Below, one piece after another: positions 29,175 through 29,511 of a stretch of DNA of 29,511 bases. Position 1 is the stretch's first letter, and each line of letters begins with the position of its first letter. Both the position numbers and the translations under genes were made by a program. The stretch comes from a virus. The notes below the pieces were generated by a model. That model ran no database searches. It saw only the letters and a list, made by a program, of their open reading frames with translations, and had not been told where the DNA came from. Location: the IMG/VR virus record IMGVR_UViG_3300030328_002220, positions 1 to 29,511 of that record; one strand, 5' to 3'.

Positions 29175-29511
29175 TTATCGCTCAACTGCCGCAAAAATGT
29201 AATCAACGGTCATTGTTTTTGCTGCAGCGGCACCATTTTGAATGCCGAAACTGACAGTAAGATCTTCGTCATCAGGCGCGTTTGTTAACGTAGTTTCAGT
29301 TGCAACTTTTGAGTCATCTATAAACACTTCAAAAGCCCCTCCGCCGGAACTTCCGCCATTTGGGTTGTAATGAAAAGATGCAGTCAAAAACGTATCGTCA
29401 GATATCGTAGCAACTGAACTATTGGTTGTCGCAGAATTATCTTTTTCAATAAGAAAATCCATGGTGGCAGCACCATCAGCTTTTATGAAAAAGACTCCAT
29501 CTGTTGTATCA
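29175..29511 (-). CDS. Structural protein, C-terminal part (cut by right window edge)
   Basis: The frame is open from the right edge, so the true start is outside; the ATG at 29462 is probably internal, as DTTDGVFFIKADGAATMDFL reads through it without a break. The visible 111 codons form a beta-rich domain with SDDTFLTASFHYNP, FEVFIDDSKVATE and DEDLTVSFGIQNGAAAAKTM, ending VDYIFAAVER. The 'FINGxKV ... LxVSFxVQNGxAAAKTMxVDYI' pattern belongs to a beta-sandwich virion protein common beside phage capsid genes. Function unproven. Confidence 0.8.
   Translation of the reverse strand, partial: DTTDGVFFIKADGAATMDFLIEKDNSATTNSSVATISDDTFLTASFHYNPNGGSSGGGAFEVFIDDSKVATETTLTNAPDDEDLTVSFGIQNGAAAAKTMTVDYIFAAVER

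Noticed and set aside
29460-29462. ATG at 29462 as real start of the right-edge gene
   Set aside because: The frame continues upstream to the edge without a stop and with protein-like sequence, so the gene is most likely partial.

Overview
The window looks like part of a tailed, short-tailed (podovirus-like) bacteriophage genome, probably marine. It holds only phage-type genes, tightly packed and often overlapping by ATGA. The virion set includes a tail nozzle protein and adaptor-type head-tail connectors, with no sheath, tape-measure or baseplate gene. Several proteins belong to types I know mainly from marine phage and metagenome sequences. The host is probably Gram-negative, because the lysis region encodes a lipoprotein and a lipase that could act on the outer envelope. 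No integrase, repressor, tRNA or rRNA was seen. Terminase, portal, major capsid protein and DNA polymerase are missing, so the genome must continue beyond the window. Both edges cut genes.

Layout. (1) 1-784, minus strand: a 98-aa phage protein followed by a primase-polymerase cut by the left edge. (2) 807-7568, plus strand: a replication and recombination operon behind a sigma70-like promoter. Its order is a coiled-coil protein, a Sak4-like ATPase, a DUF669-type ssDNA-binding protein, a 12-bp inverted repeat, two small overlapping genes, a Cas7/RAMP-like protein, a conserved phage protein, a 304-bp noncoding array of pentamers, a small acidic protein, an SF2 helicase with a Cys4 knuckle, and a RecB/Cas4-like nuclease. 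(3) 7525-29511, minus strand, read right to left: the virion and lysis genes. These are structural and head-tail adaptor proteins (29511-26861), small structural proteins and tail fibres (26858-21685), a lysis block (21683-19006), the nozzle (19004-17142), large internal or ejection proteins (16678-7915), and last a DUF1064-type nuclease whose 3' end overlaps the end of the plus-strand operon.

The most unusual element is the array at 4189-4492. It is built from units of 59, 54, 64, 59 and 59 bp. Each unit is a 4-nt GGCA followed by 10-12 pentamers of the form G-[G/T/A]-[C/T]-N-N. In the five complete units all 55 pentamers have a pyrimidine at position 3, and 52 have G at position 1. It lies just downstream of the Cas7-like gene pair and upstream of a helicase and a Cas4-like nuclease. 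Its function is unknown to me.

The lysis block is also notable. An EF-hand membrane protein (holin candidate), a 22-aa transmembrane peptide and a T4-type lysozyme are chained by two ATGA overlaps. A class 3 lipase sits upstream, beside a lipoprotein and further small membrane proteins. Several genes shorter than 60 codons (58, 55, 49, 36 and 22 aa) were found by reading the gaps and are listed.
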